Assembly (NCBI RefSeq): GCF_017676365.1
Contig: NZ_JADKMA010000013.1
Coordinates: 1-64,000 of the forward strand
Source of the DNA: Streptomyces oryzae
GTDB lineage: Bacteria > Actinomycetota > Actinomycetes > Streptomycetales > Streptomycetaceae
Direction of reading: 5' to 3'
Length of the DNA: 64,000 nt
In this document: piece after piece, positions 1 to 8,719 of the stretch
Layout: every line of letters starts with the position of its first letter
How positions within the stretch are numbered: position 1 is the stretch's first letter
Notes under the pieces: generated by a model
Told to the model about the DNA's origin: nothing
The model's database searches: none
What the model saw: the letters and a program-made list of their open reading frames with translations, nothing else
Position numbers and translations under genes: made by a program

Positions 1-22
1 GGGTCACATTCTCATGTGACCC
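1..22. terminator. Perfect hairpin downstream of rbpA
   Basis: An 8-bp perfect inverted repeat (GGGTCACA, 6-nt loop, TGTGACCC) opens the window, about 64 nt beyond the rbpA stop on the minus strand. It has no U-tract, which is usual for Streptomyces terminators. It could serve both strands if a convergent gene lies just outside the window. It could also be an operator of a gene that is not visible. Confidence 0.5.
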
Positions 23-85
23 CGGGCCCTCTCGCCGCACTGCTCGGTACGCCGCCCCGCTCGGGGACTCAGGCGCTCAGTTGAT

Positions 86-475
86 TCAGGCGGACTTGCG
101 CTTGCTGCCGCTGTTGTCGTCGCGGGGGTGCACCGCGAGGTTCATGGTGCCGGAGCGCAGTACGGCGAGCCGCTCGGCGAGGACTTCCTCGAGCTCCTCG
201 CGGGTACGCCGCTCCATCAGCATGTCCCAGTGCGTGCGCGCGGGCTTGCCCTTTTTCTCCTCCGGACCCTCGCCGTCCACCAGGAGCGCCTGTGCACCGC
301 ACACCTTGCACTCCCACTCGGATGGAATTTCGGCCTCTACCGAGAACGGCATCTCGAAACGATGGCCGTTCTGGCATGCGTACTCCACGGCCTGGCGCGG
401 GGCCAGGTCGATGCCGCGGTCGGTCTCGTAGCTGGTCACCACGAGTCGCGTGCCGCGAAGAGCTCGCTCACTCAT
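86..475 (-). CDS. rbpA: RNA polymerase-binding protein RbpA
   Basis: This 129-residue protein matches actinobacterial RbpA, which binds RNA polymerase and group I/II sigma factors and stabilises promoter opening. Visible features are the conserved N-terminal stretch (SERALRGTRLV), a zinc-knuckle-like set C34, H38, C56 and C59, and a C-terminal helical sigma-interaction segment with basic tail (SGSKRKSA). The start is set by an ATG preceded by GGGAGG. A 10-residue upstream extension is open but lacks a ribosome site. The gene is monocistronic, with a hairpin downstream and a candidate sigma-R promoter upstream. RbpA of S. coelicolor is a known sigma-R target, so regulation by thiol-oxidative stress is likely. 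Confidence 0.96.
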   Translation of the reverse strand: MSERALRGTRLVVTSYETDRGIDLAPRQAVEYACQNGHRFEMPFSVEAEIPSEWECKVCGAQALLVDGEGPEEKKGKPARTHWDMLMERRTREELEEVLAERLAVLRSGTMNLAVHPRDDNSGSKRKSA

Positions 476-534
476 GAATTCGTGCCTCCCGGGCTGGTCG
501 CCCACAGGACAGGTGTCGCTGTCGTCGTCATCCG

Positions 535-565
535 GTCAACGTCCGGCCGCCGGTGAAGATTCCCG
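535..565 (-). promoter_or_regulatory. Candidate sigma-R promoter of rbpA
   Basis: On the minus strand GGGAAT (plus 565-560) is followed after 19 nt by GTTGAC (plus 540-535). This matches the sigma-R pattern GGAAT-N18/19-GTT. It would start transcription about 55-60 nt before the rbpA ATG. The 476-787 interval contains no gene, and besides this site I see only a loose GGTGAC/GTCACC repeat around 667-703. Confidence 0.6.
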
Positions 566-787
566 CAATCGGGAGATCGCCCACCGTCACGCACTTCCAA
601 CCGTGACCGGAAGGCTGCGCGCCGCTGCTCCTTCGTGCCGCCGCTTCGTTGATCTGCGGTACCCCCCGGTGACCGGTTTGTCACAACTGACAGAAGATGT
701 CACCCACTGTTCGCATCTCTTCGGCGTGCAGTAACGGTCCATCCCGGTGGGCCAAAGGCGTACACTACCGGGCCAGCACCCGCAGGT

Positions 788-2191
788 CTAAATCCGTTCT
801 GGTGCGACATTGCCCACGGCCGCTGCCGCACGCTGTACGGGTACCCGCAGCAGCAGCGCGAAACCGACCGCGAAGAAGATCACCAGCGACAGAATCGCAT
901 TCCGGTAGTCGCCCGTCAGCTGGTACGCCAGGCCGAACACCAGCGGCCCCAGCCAGCTGGTCCCGCGGTCGCTGATCTCGTACAGCGCGAAGTACTCCGC
1001 CTCCTTGCCGGCCGGCACCAGATGCGAGAAGAGCGAGCGGGACAGCGCCTGGGTGCCGCCCAGCACCAGGCCGATGCCCACCGCCAGCGCGTAGAACCAG
1101 AAGGGGTTCTCGCGCGGCAGGAAGTACCCGGCGCCCACTGTCGCCGTCCACGCCACCAGAGAGCCGAGGATCGTCCGCTTGGCGCCGTAGCGGGCCGCGA
1201 GCCTGCCCAGCAGCAGGGCGCCCACCACGGCCAGGATCTGCACCAGCAGGATCGCCCCGATCAGCGTCGTCTGGTCCAGGCCCAGCCCTTCGGAGCCGAA
1301 GACCGACGCCTGGGTGATCACAGTCTGGATGCCGTCGTTGTAGAGCAGGTACGCCAGCAGGAACAGCAGCGTGAGCGGATAGCGGCGCAACTGGCGCAAC
1401 GTTCCCGCCAGCTGGCGGAACCCTTGGCCGAACGCGGCCCGCCCGGTCCCGTCCGGGATGTGCGCCGCCGGACGCTCCCGCAGCCGCAGCAGCGGGACGA
1501 CGGTGAAGACCGCCCACCACAGCCCTGCCGAGGCCAGACAGATGCGTACGGCTGTCGACTCGGTGACGCCCAGTGCGTCGTGCCCCAGGAACAGCCCCAG
1601 GTTCGCCACCAGCACCAGTGCGCCCGAGCCGTAGCCGAAGGCCCAGCCGCGTGAGGAGACCGCGTCGCGCTCCTCGGGCGGGGCAATCTGCGGCAGGAAG
1701 GCGTGGTAGAGCACGATGGAGACGGCGAAGCTGACGTTCGCCACCACCAGCAGCACACCGCCCAGCAGATAGCGGTCGCCGTCCAGGAAGAACATCCCTG
1801 TCGTCGCCCCGGCCCCCAGGTAGGCGGCGGTGCCCAGCAGCGGCTTCTTGCGTCCCGTACGGTCGGCGAACGCCGCGGCCAGCGGCATCACCAGCACCGA
1901 CAGCAGCACGGAGGCCGAGACGGCGTACGGGAAGAACGAGCCGGCCCGCACCGGAACGCCCAGTGGGTGTACGTAGCCGTCCGCGTCGGCGGCGGCCTTG
2001 GTGACCTCGGTCAGATACGGGCCGAGGAAGACGGTGAGCACACTGGTGGAGAAGACGGAGTTCGCCCAGTCGTAGAAATACCAGCCGCGCTGCTCACGGC
2101 GGCGCTCCCGTATCCCCGCCAACTCTCCTGAATCAGCGCCCTCTTCCGGCGCCTGTGGTGCATCCGGCGCATCAGGTGCGGCCGTTCCCAT
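788..2191 (-). CDS. MFS transporter, UMF1/Atg22-like
   Basis: This 467-residue integral membrane protein belongs to the major facilitator superfamily. The N-terminal motif GWYFYDWANSVFSTSV is typical of the UMF1/Atg22-like (vacuole effluxer-like) branch. About 12 hydrophobic segments follow, with an ADRTGRKK motif-A-like loop after the second. The first 35 residues are acidic and alanine/proline-rich and likely cytoplasmic. The start is the ATG preceded by GGGGAGG; the open frame extends further upstream without a convincing ribosome site. The substrate cannot be read from sequence. It ends just upstream of the rbpA promoter region and diverges from the hydrolase gene at 2416. Confidence 0.88.
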   Translation of the reverse strand: MGTAAPDAPDAPQAPEEGADSGELAGIRERRREQRGWYFYDWANSVFSTSVLTVFLGPYLTEVTKAAADADGYVHPLGVPVRAGSFFPYAVSASVLLSVLVMPLAAAFADRTGRKKPLLGTAAYLGAGATTGMFFLDGDRYLLGGVLLVVANVSFAVSIVLYHAFLPQIAPPEERDAVSSRGWAFGYGSGALVLVANLGLFLGHDALGVTESTAVRICLASAGLWWAVFTVVPLLRLRERPAAHIPDGTGRAAFGQGFRQLAGTLRQLRRYPLTLLFLLAYLLYNDGIQTVITQASVFGSEGLGLDQTTLIGAILLVQILAVVGALLLGRLAARYGAKRTILGSLVAWTATVGAGYFLPRENPFWFYALAVGIGLVLGGTQALSRSLFSHLVPAGKEAEYFALYEISDRGTSWLGPLVFGLAYQLTGDYRNAILSLVIFFAVGFALLLRVPVQRAAAAVGNVAPERI

Positions 2192-2415
2192 CCCCGTTCC
2201 TCCCCGTTGGACTTCCCCTGCCGTCCGGCGCCGGCGGCCTCCCGTCAATCCCGGAACCCGAACGGTCTTCTCCCGGAACTCGAACGGTCTTCGAAACCGG
2301 TGCCGGGAGACTACAGCCCGGCTGCCGCGGCCCGGAAAGTCACGCGCAATCCGCTCTGCGGCCTGACATCCTGGCCCCGCCCCCGAGCCGCAGGAAAGCA
2401 AGGAGCCGACGCACC

Positions 2416-3252
2416 GTGCCCGCAGCACACGATCAACCCGCCGGTCACGGCGCGGAGTTGGCCGAGCGCTACGCCGGCGTCGGCGGACTGCGCCTCGCCT
2501 ACCTTGACTCCGGAGGGCCGGGGCCCGTTCTGCTCGCCCTGCACGGCCACTTCGGGCGGGGCCGGATCTGGGCGCCGCTGGCCGGCGCGCTGGCGGGCCG
2601 CTACCGCGTCATCGCGCCCGACCAGCGTGCGCACGGGCGCTCCGACCGCGCGGCGGAGTTCTCGCCCGAGGCGTACGCGCACGACGCCGTGGCCCTGCTG
2701 GACGCGCTCGGCATCGAAACCGCCGCCGTACTGGGCCACTCCATGGGCGGTGCCGTCGCCTTCGTGCTGGCGGCGCGGTCACCGGCGCGGGTCGGTGCGC
2801 TGATCGTCGCCGATATGACCGTGCTCAACCAGGAGCCCGAGGCGCATCCGGTGCTCGACTGCTCGTCCTGGCCGCGCCGCGCCCCCACCAGGGAGGCGCT
2901 CGGCGCCGCGATCGAGGCGCACGGCATACCGGACGCGGGCTACTTCCTGCAGAGCGCGGCGCAGTTCGAGGACGGCTGGGGCCTGCTGTTCGACACCGGT
3001 GACATGCTGGCGTCGCAGCACGCCTTCGCGGGCGACCTGAGCGCCCACTGGCGCGCCTCCGGCGGGCCCGCGCTGCTGCTGCGCGCCGAGCACAGCTTCA
3101 TGCTCTCGGCGCACCTGGCGCAGCGGATGGTGGCCGAGCGCCCGAACACCGAACTGGTCACCTTCCCCGGCTGCGGACACTGGCTGTACGAGGACGACCC
3201 GGACGGCTTCGCCCGTGCTGTCGGCGGCTTCCTGGACCGGACGCTCGGCTGA
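2416..3252 (+). CDS. Alpha/beta hydrolase
   Basis: A 278-residue alpha/beta-hydrolase-fold enzyme. It shows the oxyanion HG motif (HGHFGRG, about 43-49), the PDQRAHGRSD strand-turn, the nucleophile elbow GHSMGG with Ser109 and a catalytic His at about 255 in CGHWLYED. The GTG start is chosen for an AGGAG 10 nt upstream; the frame is open back into the divergent MFS gene, but that part is out-of-frame shadow. No signal peptide is evident, so it is probably cytosolic. The substrate is unknown (esterase, lactonase or similar). Confidence 0.86.
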   Translation: MPAAHDQPAGHGAELAERYAGVGGLRLAYLDSGGPGPVLLALHGHFGRGRIWAPLAGALAGRYRVIAPDQRAHGRSDRAAEFSPEAYAHDAVALLDALGIETAAVLGHSMGGAVAFVLAARSPARVGALIVADMTVLNQEPEAHPVLDCSSWPRRAPTREALGAAIEAHGIPDAGYFLQSAAQFEDGWGLLFDTGDMLASQHAFAGDLSAHWRASGGPALLLRAEHSFMLSAHLAQRMVAERPNTELVTFPGCGHWLYEDDPDGFARAVGGFLDRTLG

Positions 3253-3271
3253 AGCGCGGCCTCCGGGCGCG

Positions 3272-4075
3272 TTACTCCGGGGGCCAGGCGCCGTGCGCGG
3301 CGAACACGTCGCGCAGCATCTCCAGCCGGTCGGTCATGATGCCGTCCACGCCCAGCTCCAGCAGCGCGGCGGCGCGATCCGGGTCGTTCACCGTCCACAC
3401 GTGCACCCGCAGCCCCCGAGCGTGTGCGGCAGCTATGAAGGCGCGGTCCACCACGCGGAGCCTGCCGTGCCGTTCGGGTACCTGTGCGCACCCCGCTCCC
3501 GCGGGCAGCCGCCACGGCAGCCGGTAGGAGCGCATCCGCAGGGCGAGCACCCCGCCGGTGCCCAGCGAGGTCAGCAGCCGGGGGCCGGCCAGGGCGCGCG
3601 CCCTGGCCACCCGCGCCTCGGCGAAGGAGCCCACGCACACCCGGTCCCAGGCCGATTCGCGCTCCAGCAGTTCCAGCAGCGGGACGAGCGCGCTCTCGGT
3701 CTTCACGTCGATGTTCCAGCGCACGCCCGGAAAGGCACGCAGCAGGTCGGCGAAGAGCGGTACAGGCTCGCGGCCGCCGACGCGCGCCCGGCTCACCTCG
3801 GCCCAGCTGAGCGCGGCGATGGGGCCGCTGCCGTCGGTTGTGCGGTCCAAAGTGGCGTCGTGGAAGGCCACCAGCGCGCCGTCCGCCGTGGTGTGCACGT
3901 CGGTCTCCAGATACCGGTAACCGAGTCCGACGGCGCGGGCGAAGGCCGCATGGGTGTTCTCCAGCCCCGAGGCCGTGCCGCCCCGGTGCGCGAAGGCCAG
4001 CGGCACGGTGGAGGCCAGGAACGGATGGCCGGCGGTGGGGGAGGGGCGGCCCTGGGGCGTGCGTACGTTCGTCAC
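3272..4075 (-). CDS. Glycerophosphodiester phosphodiesterase
   Basis: A 267-residue GDPD-family enzyme, predicted to cleave glycerophosphodiesters to sn-glycerol-3-phosphate and an alcohol. Active-site signatures are HRGG (H30, R31), the metal ligands E57 and D59 in ETDVH, and the second histidine in FHD (H72). The C-terminal VWTVNDPD and GVDGIMTD motifs are typical. The start is GTG with only a weak GGGGCAG ribosome site. No signal sequence is seen, so a cytosolic enzyme is expected, unlike secreted GlpQ. It converges with the hydrolase 19 nt away. Confidence 0.93.
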   Translation of the reverse strand: MTNVRTPQGRPSPTAGHPFLASTVPLAFAHRGGTASGLENTHAAFARAVGLGYRYLETDVHTTADGALVAFHDATLDRTTDGSGPIAALSWAEVSRARVGGREPVPLFADLLRAFPGVRWNIDVKTESALVPLLELLERESAWDRVCVGSFAEARVARARALAGPRLLTSLGTGGVLALRMRSYRLPWRLPAGAGCAQVPERHGRLRVVDRAFIAAAHARGLRVHVWTVNDPDRAAALLELGVDGIMTDRLEMLRDVFAAHGAWPPE

Positions 4076-4129
4076 TGCGGCAGTATCGCTGCCCCGTGCA
4101 CCGGTTCACCCTCGCGGTCGCGTGGCCCC

Positions 4130-4202
4130 GGATCGCCGGGCCGTGCCGCAGGATCGCCGGGCCGCCGGGCCGCAGGGGCCGGGTGGCCGGATCGCAGGGC
4201 CG
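4130..4202. repeat. Short GC-rich repeats GGATCGCCGGGCCG
   Basis: Three copies of a 14-bp unit (4130-4143, 4151-4164 and 4189-4202, the last with one change), plus a weaker fourth near 4212, occupy the gap between the yczE-like gene and the phosphodiesterase. They could form alternative hairpins and act as the terminator of the yczE-like gene. Confidence 0.6.
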
Positions 4203-4266
4203 CCGGGTGGCTGTATCGCCGCAAGGGCCACCGCACAGCCCATCCGGTCACCGCCTCGCCCCCGGG

Positions 4267-4947
4267 TCACTGCCGCAGTGTCGTGTTCCCCGTCCGGCCG
4301 TCGCCCCGCGCCACCACACGTGAGCCCTCGCCCGCCTCGGTGCTGCCCGGCAGTGCGAAGAGGCGGAGGAAGAACTGGGCGAGGGGGCCGATGGCCAGCG
4401 CGTACAGCACGGTGCCGACACCGGCCGAGCCGCCCAGCAGGATGCCGGTGATCAGGACGACGACCTCGATCCCCGTCCGCACCAGCCGGATCGAACGGCC
4501 CGTGACCCGGTGCAGCCCGGTCATCAGCCCGTCGCGGGGGCCGGGGCCGAAGCGGGCCGAGATGTAGAGCCCCGTCGCCGCGCCGTTCAGCAGCACCCCG
4601 CCGAGCAGCAGCGGTACGCGGTAGGCCAGCGAGTCCACCGGGGGCAGCAGCCACAGCGTCGCGTCCATGGACAGGCCCACCAGGAAGACGTTGGAGACGG
4701 TGCCCAGGCCGGGACGCTCGCGCATCGGCCACCACAGCAGCAGCACCACGGCACCGACGATGATCGAAACCGTGCCGATGGACAGCCCGGTGTGCTCGGA
4801 GACTCCCTGGTGGAAGACGTCCCAGGGGTCCAGCCCCAGCCCCGCACGCACCATCAGCGCCGCGCTCGCTCCGTACAGCAGCAGTCCTACGTACAGCTGG
4901 GCGAGCCGCCGGACGAGATGCCTGCCAGAACCCCTCGATATGGACAA
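4267..4947 (-). CDS. yczE: YczE/YitT-type integral membrane protein
   Basis: About 226 residues with roughly five transmembrane segments. The loops GLGLDPWDVFHQGVSEHTG and GPGPRDGLMTGLHRVTG are characteristic of the YczE family. The protein is divergent from a MocR regulator, an arrangement known for YczE/YczR pairs, so it is probably that regulator's target. I prefer a TTG start because AGAAGGGG lies 7 nt upstream; an ATG 69 bp further out lacks a ribosome site and would overlap the shared operator. The transported substrate is unknown. The C-terminal 30 residues are polar and cytoplasmic. Confidence 0.85.
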   Translation of the reverse strand: MSISRGSGRHLVRRLAQLYVGLLLYGASAALMVRAGLGLDPWDVFHQGVSEHTGLSIGTVSIIVGAVVLLLWWPMRERPGLGTVSNVFLVGLSMDATLWLLPPVDSLAYRVPLLLGGVLLNGAATGLYISARFGPGPRDGLMTGLHRVTGRSIRLVRTGIEVVVLITGILLGGSAGVGTVLYALAIGPLAQFFLRLFALPGSTEAGEGSRVVARGDGRTGNTTLRQ

Positions 4948-5045
4948 CGACCTACCCCTTCTCGTGCCAATGGACTGTCTCGTGGCACCCTGTGGCATGG
5001 AAGCAGGCCATTTCAACGGCCAATCCAGGAGAGGTGGACCGGATC
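4948..5045. promoter_or_regulatory. Divergent promoter/operator of yczE and the MocR gene
   Basis: The 98-bp gap has an inverted repeat GTGCCA (4964-4969) / TGGCAC (4983-4988) flanking TGGACTGTCT, with a further TGGCAT half-site just downstream. MocR regulators usually bind direct or inverted repeats in such divergent gaps. This is the likely binding site, but the exact half-sites are a guess. Confidence 0.4.
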
Positions 5046-6680
5046 ATGGCGCACTGGAACTCCGCCGTGGGGGCCGCTCAGCTCGCGCGGCTCCTCGGCT
5101 CGCAGCACAGCGTGCGGCGGCAGGGCGCGGGGACGGCACGGGAGAGCGCAACCGTGGCAGGCGTGGCAAGCGCGGTCGGCACTGCCGAAGCGCCGGTCAG
5201 CGGCGTGGGCGGCAACGGCACGGCGCAGGCCGCCAGGAAGGTGCCCGCGTATCGCTCACTGGCCGAGGGTCTGCGGCTGCTGGTACTGGAGGGCCGGATC
5301 CCCGTCGCGACCCGGCTGCCCGCCGAGCGGGAGCTGGCCGCTGCCCTGTCGGTGAGCCGCACCACGGTGGCCGCCGCCTTCGAGTCGCTGCGCTCCGACG
5401 GATTCCTGGAGTCCCGCCGCGGCTCCGGCAGCTGGACCACCGTACCGGCGGGCCAGCCGCTGCCCAGCCGTGGCATCCTCCCCCTCCCGCCCGAGAACGA
5501 GGGCACCGTCATCGATCTGGGCTGCGCCGCGCTGCCCGCTCAGCCGCTGTTGAACGAGGCGTTCCAGAGCGCGCTGGCAGCCCTCCCGCCCTACGCGCAC
5601 ACCCACGGCGACTACCCGGCGGGCCTGCCCGTGCTCCGGGAGGCGCTCGCCGACCGCTACACCGCGCTCGGCGTCCCCACCATGCCGCAGCAGATCATGG
5701 TCACCACCGGTGCGCTGGGCGGCGTCGGTGCCCTGGCGCGGATGCTGGTGCCGCGCGGCGAGCGGATCGCCGTCGAACACCCCTCCTACGCGAACGTCCT
5801 GCAGCTGCTGCGCGAGACGGGCGGCCGGCTCGTTCCCGTCCCGATGGCGGACCACCTCGCCGGCTGGGACCTGCCCGCCTGGCACCGCACCCTGCGCGAG
5901 TCCGCGCCCCGGCTCGGGTATGTCGTCGCCGACTTCCACAACCCGACCGGCGCGCTCGCCGACGCCGAGCAGCGCCGCGAACTGGTCGCGGCGGCGCGCG
6001 CCTCGGGGACGGTGCTGGTCGCCGACGAGACCATGGCCGATCTGCCGCTGGGCCCGCCCGGCGCCACCGGGACGCCGAGCACCGGCTCTCCGGGGCTGGA
6101 GATGCCGCCGCCGATGGCCTCCTTCGATCCGGGCGGTTCGGCCGTTATCACTGTCGGCTCGGTCAGCAAGTCGGTCTGGGCCGGGATGCGGATCGGCTGG
6201 ATCAGGGCGGCGCCCGAGATCATCCGGAGCCTCACGGTGGCCCGCGCCCACGTCGACCTGGGCAGCCCTGTGCTCGAACAGCTCGCCGTCGCCGAGCTGT
6301 TCAACGGGAAGGGCTGGGAGCAGGCCGTCACCGAGCGCCGTGCCAGGGCGCGGGAGAACCGCGAGGCGCTCACGGCGGCGGTCCGCGACCACCTGCCCGA
6401 CTGGGAGTTCGACGTCCCGCACGGCGGCCTCACCCTGTGGGTACGCACCGGAGGACTCTCCGGGTCCCGGATCGCGGAGGCCGGCGAACGGCTCGGCGTG
6501 CGGGTGCCCTCCGGGCCGCGGTTCGGGGTGGACGGTGCCTTCGAGGGGTTCGTACGGCTCCCGTTCACCATCGGCGAGCCGCTGGCACGGGAGGCGGCAT
6601 CGCGGCTGGCGGCCGCGGCCGACCTGGTGCGGTCCGGGGCGCCCACCCCCTCCGACGTGCCGCGCTCCTACGTGGCCTGA
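5046..6680 (+). CDS. MocR-family regulator (GntR HTH + aminotransferase-like domain)
   Basis: A 544-residue MocR-type regulator. Residues about 68-132 form the GntR winged helix (LPAERELAAALSVSRTTV). A class-I aminotransferase-like domain of about 390 residues follows, with the PLP lysine in SVSK (K375) and the FHNPTG loop. The expected DEXY-like motif reads DETMADLPL, common in actinobacterial members. The start is an ATG behind GGAGAGG. An unusual low-complexity stretch (residues 21-66) separates an N-terminal helix from the HTH. It is divergent from yczE, so it is likely YczR-like and senses PLP or an amine/amino acid to control yczE. It overlaps the convergent ATPase gene by 13 bp at its stop. 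Confidence 0.92.
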   Translation: MAHWNSAVGAAQLARLLGSQHSVRRQGAGTARESATVAGVASAVGTAEAPVSGVGGNGTAQAARKVPAYRSLAEGLRLLVLEGRIPVATRLPAERELAAALSVSRTTVAAAFESLRSDGFLESRRGSGSWTTVPAGQPLPSRGILPLPPENEGTVIDLGCAALPAQPLLNEAFQSALAALPPYAHTHGDYPAGLPVLREALADRYTALGVPTMPQQIMVTTGALGGVGALARMLVPRGERIAVEHPSYANVLQLLRETGGRLVPVPMADHLAGWDLPAWHRTLRESAPRLGYVVADFHNPTGALADAEQRRELVAAARASGTVLVADETMADLPLGPPGATGTPSTGSPGLEMPPPMASFDPGGSAVITVGSVSKSVWAGMRIGWIRAAPEIIRSLTVARAHVDLGSPVLEQLAVAELFNGKGWEQAVTERRARARENREALTAAVRDHLPDWEFDVPHGGLTLWVRTGGLSGSRIAEAGERLGVRVPSGPRFGVDGAFEGFVRLPFTIGEPLAREAASRLAAAADLVRSGAPTPSDVPRSYVA

Positions 6681-8257
6681 CCGGCGGGCGGCGCCGGAAC
6701 CGGGACGTCCGCCGTTCCTGGGGACGGCGTGGGCGCGGGGGCGTGCGCGGGGGCGCGCACCGGCTCGGGCAGCAGCTCGCGGACGGCGCTCCGCTCGGCC
6801 TCGCCCGCCGTCTCGTCCAGCGGATCCGGGGTGGCGGGCACCTGCAGGCGCAGCACGGGTCCGTCGCCGAGCCGTGCGAAACCGCGGCCCGGGGGCACGC
6901 CGGGCGCCGGGCCGGTCTGCGGTGCCTCGCCCAGCACGGCGCCCGCCTGCTCGGGAGGGACGGCCCCCAGCACCACCCGGGCCCTGGTGTGTGCGAGCAC
7001 CGCTTCCGCCAGTTCCCCGGCGCCGTCGAACTGCTCGGCCACCGCCACGGTCACCCCGGCGGCCCGGCCGTGCCGCAGCGGGAACCGCAGCAGTTCCTGC
7101 GGATCGGCGCAGCCCTCGGCCCGCGCGAGACAGCTGAGCGCTGCGGGCCGGTCCACCAGTACCCACAGCGGCCGGCGTACGTCGTCCGGGAGGCCCTCGC
7201 CGCGCTGCCTGGCCCGGCTCGCCTCCAGCAGCCGTCGCTCCGTCTCCCGCGCCGCCCACTCCAGTGCGGCCAGCGCGCCCGGCAGCGTCGACTCCACGCC
7301 GAGCACCCCGCATCGGGCGGCGAAGGACGCGAACTCGCCGCCTCCGTCGCCGTCCACGATCAGCACCTCGCCGTGGCACAGCGCCTGGAGGGCGAGCGAG
7401 CGCAGCAGCGAACTGGTGCCCGAGCCCGGAGTGCCGACGGCCAGCAGATGGTGCTCGGTGGAGCGGGACCCGGTACGCCACATCACCGGCGGTACATCGC
7501 GCGACGCTGCCTCACCGGTGAAGCGGACGGGCACCGTGCGGTGGACCTCGCAGCCGTCCGTGAAGCCGAGCAGTGTCTCTCCGGGCCCGGTCAGGAAGGG
7601 CTGGGCGTGGATGCCGGTGGGCAGCGGCTCCAGCGCCGTCATCTCCAGCAGATTGCACTCCTCGTCCCAGCAGAACCGGTACTCGCGCCCGCGGCCGGTC
7701 TTGGCGGCCAGCAGCTGCTCGACCCGCAGCCGCTCGGCGAGTTCGCCGTCGCGGAAGGAGGCCGGATAGCGCAGCAGCAGCTCGCTGATCCGCCCGTCCC
7801 GGAAGCCGAACTCCTCGAAGGCGCGTTCCCACCGGCCGTCGTACGCGTACAGCGGCTCGGGGCGCGGGTCGCCGTCCAGCGCGAAGCACGGCACCAGCGC
7901 CTCGTAGAGCGCTTGCAGGCGCGCCCGTTCCACTTCCGTCGGGCCCGTCCGCAGGGCGAGCCGCCCGGCCGTGTGCTGCCTCCCGTACCAGGCGGTGACG
8001 CCCAGTGTGCCGAGCACCGCGAGGGGCGGGCCGTAGGGCAGCAGCCACAGCAGCACCCCGCAGGCTCCGACGGCGAACAGCGTGGGACCCCGCCGTTCCC
8101 TGGGCGTACGCGTCCACCAGGCCATCCCCCTCCCGGCCAGACAGCGCGCACCCTTGCCGAGCACGAGCAGCGGATGCAGTACGTCGAGCAAGGTCTCGGT
8201 CCCGGCCCGCGCGGCTTTCCGCGCGTTCCACCGCGACGGCATCGGCCACCGCCCCAC
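6668..8257 (-). CDS. FtsK/SpoIIIE-like membrane ATPase with lysine-less P-loop
   Basis: A 529-residue protein with a hydrophobic hairpin at about 57-90 and an FtsK/SpoIIIE-like nucleotide-binding domain from about 270. The P-loop equivalent reads GTPGSGTS (275-282), with Thr where Walker A lysine should be. A Walker B-like strand EVLIVDGD follows at about 297-304. The C-terminus is proline/alanine-rich. The start is GTG behind GGGAGGAG. A 64-residue membrane protein lies immediately upstream on the same strand, an arrangement reminiscent of Tra/Spd genes of actinomycete conjugative elements, but no other element genes are present. It may be a chromosomal relative with weak or altered ATPase activity. 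Confidence 0.75.
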   Translation of the reverse strand: MGRWPMPSRWNARKAARAGTETLLDVLHPLLVLGKGARCLAGRGMAWWTRTPRERRGPTLFAVGACGVLLWLLPYGPPLAVLGTLGVTAWYGRQHTAGRLALRTGPTEVERARLQALYEALVPCFALDGDPRPEPLYAYDGRWERAFEEFGFRDGRISELLLRYPASFRDGELAERLRVEQLLAAKTGRGREYRFCWDEECNLLEMTALEPLPTGIHAQPFLTGPGETLLGFTDGCEVHRTVPVRFTGEAASRDVPPVMWRTGSRSTEHHLLAVGTPGSGTSSLLRSLALQALCHGEVLIVDGDGGGEFASFAARCGVLGVESTLPGALAALEWAARETERRLLEASRARQRGEGLPDDVRRPLWVLVDRPAALSCLARAEGCADPQELLRFPLRHGRAAGVTVAVAEQFDGAGELAEAVLAHTRARVVLGAVPPEQAGAVLGEAPQTGPAPGVPPGRGFARLGDGPVLRLQVPATPDPLDETAGEAERSAVRELLPEPVRAPAHAPAPTPSPGTADVPVPAPPAGQAT

Positions 8258-8332
8258 GCCCAGCTCCTCCCGGCCCGCTGACTGCTGACTGCTGCCCGGC
8301 CTGTCGGCCCGCTCGTTACCCGCGGGGCGCGG

Positions 8333-8527
8333 CTAGAGCTTGAGCCCGCCGAGCAGGCTCGCCAGGCTCTCGCCTCCCGCCTTGATGCTGGGTGCCATGG
8401 CGGTGCCCGCCAGGTAGAAGCCGAAGAGGGCGCACACCAGCGCGTGGGAGACCTTGAGGTTGTCCTTGCGGAAGAAGAGGAAGACGATCAAGCCCAGCAG
8501 TACGACGCCCGAGATCGAGAGAATCAC
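8333..8527 (-). CDS. Small two-helix membrane protein
   Basis: A 64-residue protein with two predicted membrane helices (residues about 3-20 and 28-45) separated by the basic loop FRKDNLKVS. GTG start with AGGAG 6 nt upstream. It precedes the FtsK-like ATPase gene by 75 nt on the same strand and is probably co-transcribed. The size and composition resemble small Spd-like proteins, but no function can be assigned. Confidence 0.72.
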   Translation of the reverse strand: MILSISGVVLLGLIVFLFFRKDNLKVSHALVCALFGFYLAGTAMAPSIKAGGESLASLLGGLKL

Positions 8528-8719
8528 CAGTCACTCCTGATGTAGGGGACGGTCACCATGAGTTTCACCAGCTTCACAGATCGGACGGATCGTATGAAAC
8601 TGGCATCTGGGTGATTCCTCGGCTAACGCCCCTGAACGGGTCGTGTCGCTGTCGCGCTCCGGGTGGAAGCCCCACCTCGAACCGCCGCAGGCAGCCCGCC
8701 GCCGAGGAAAGGCCCGCTC

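Noticed and set aside
667-703. GGTGAC...GTCACC inverted repeat between rbpA and the MFS gene
   Set aside because: Only 6-bp arms with a 25-nt loop, expected by chance in such GC-rich sequence.
4667-8281. A 1,204-codon open frame across the MocR and ATPase genes
   Set aside because: It is Arg/Gly-rich, covers recognisable genes on both strands and reflects GC-rich shadow coding.
6668-8527. Possible integrated conjugative element around the FtsK-like and Spd-like genes
   Set aside because: No integrase, replication initiator, tRNA attachment site or composition change is visible nearby.
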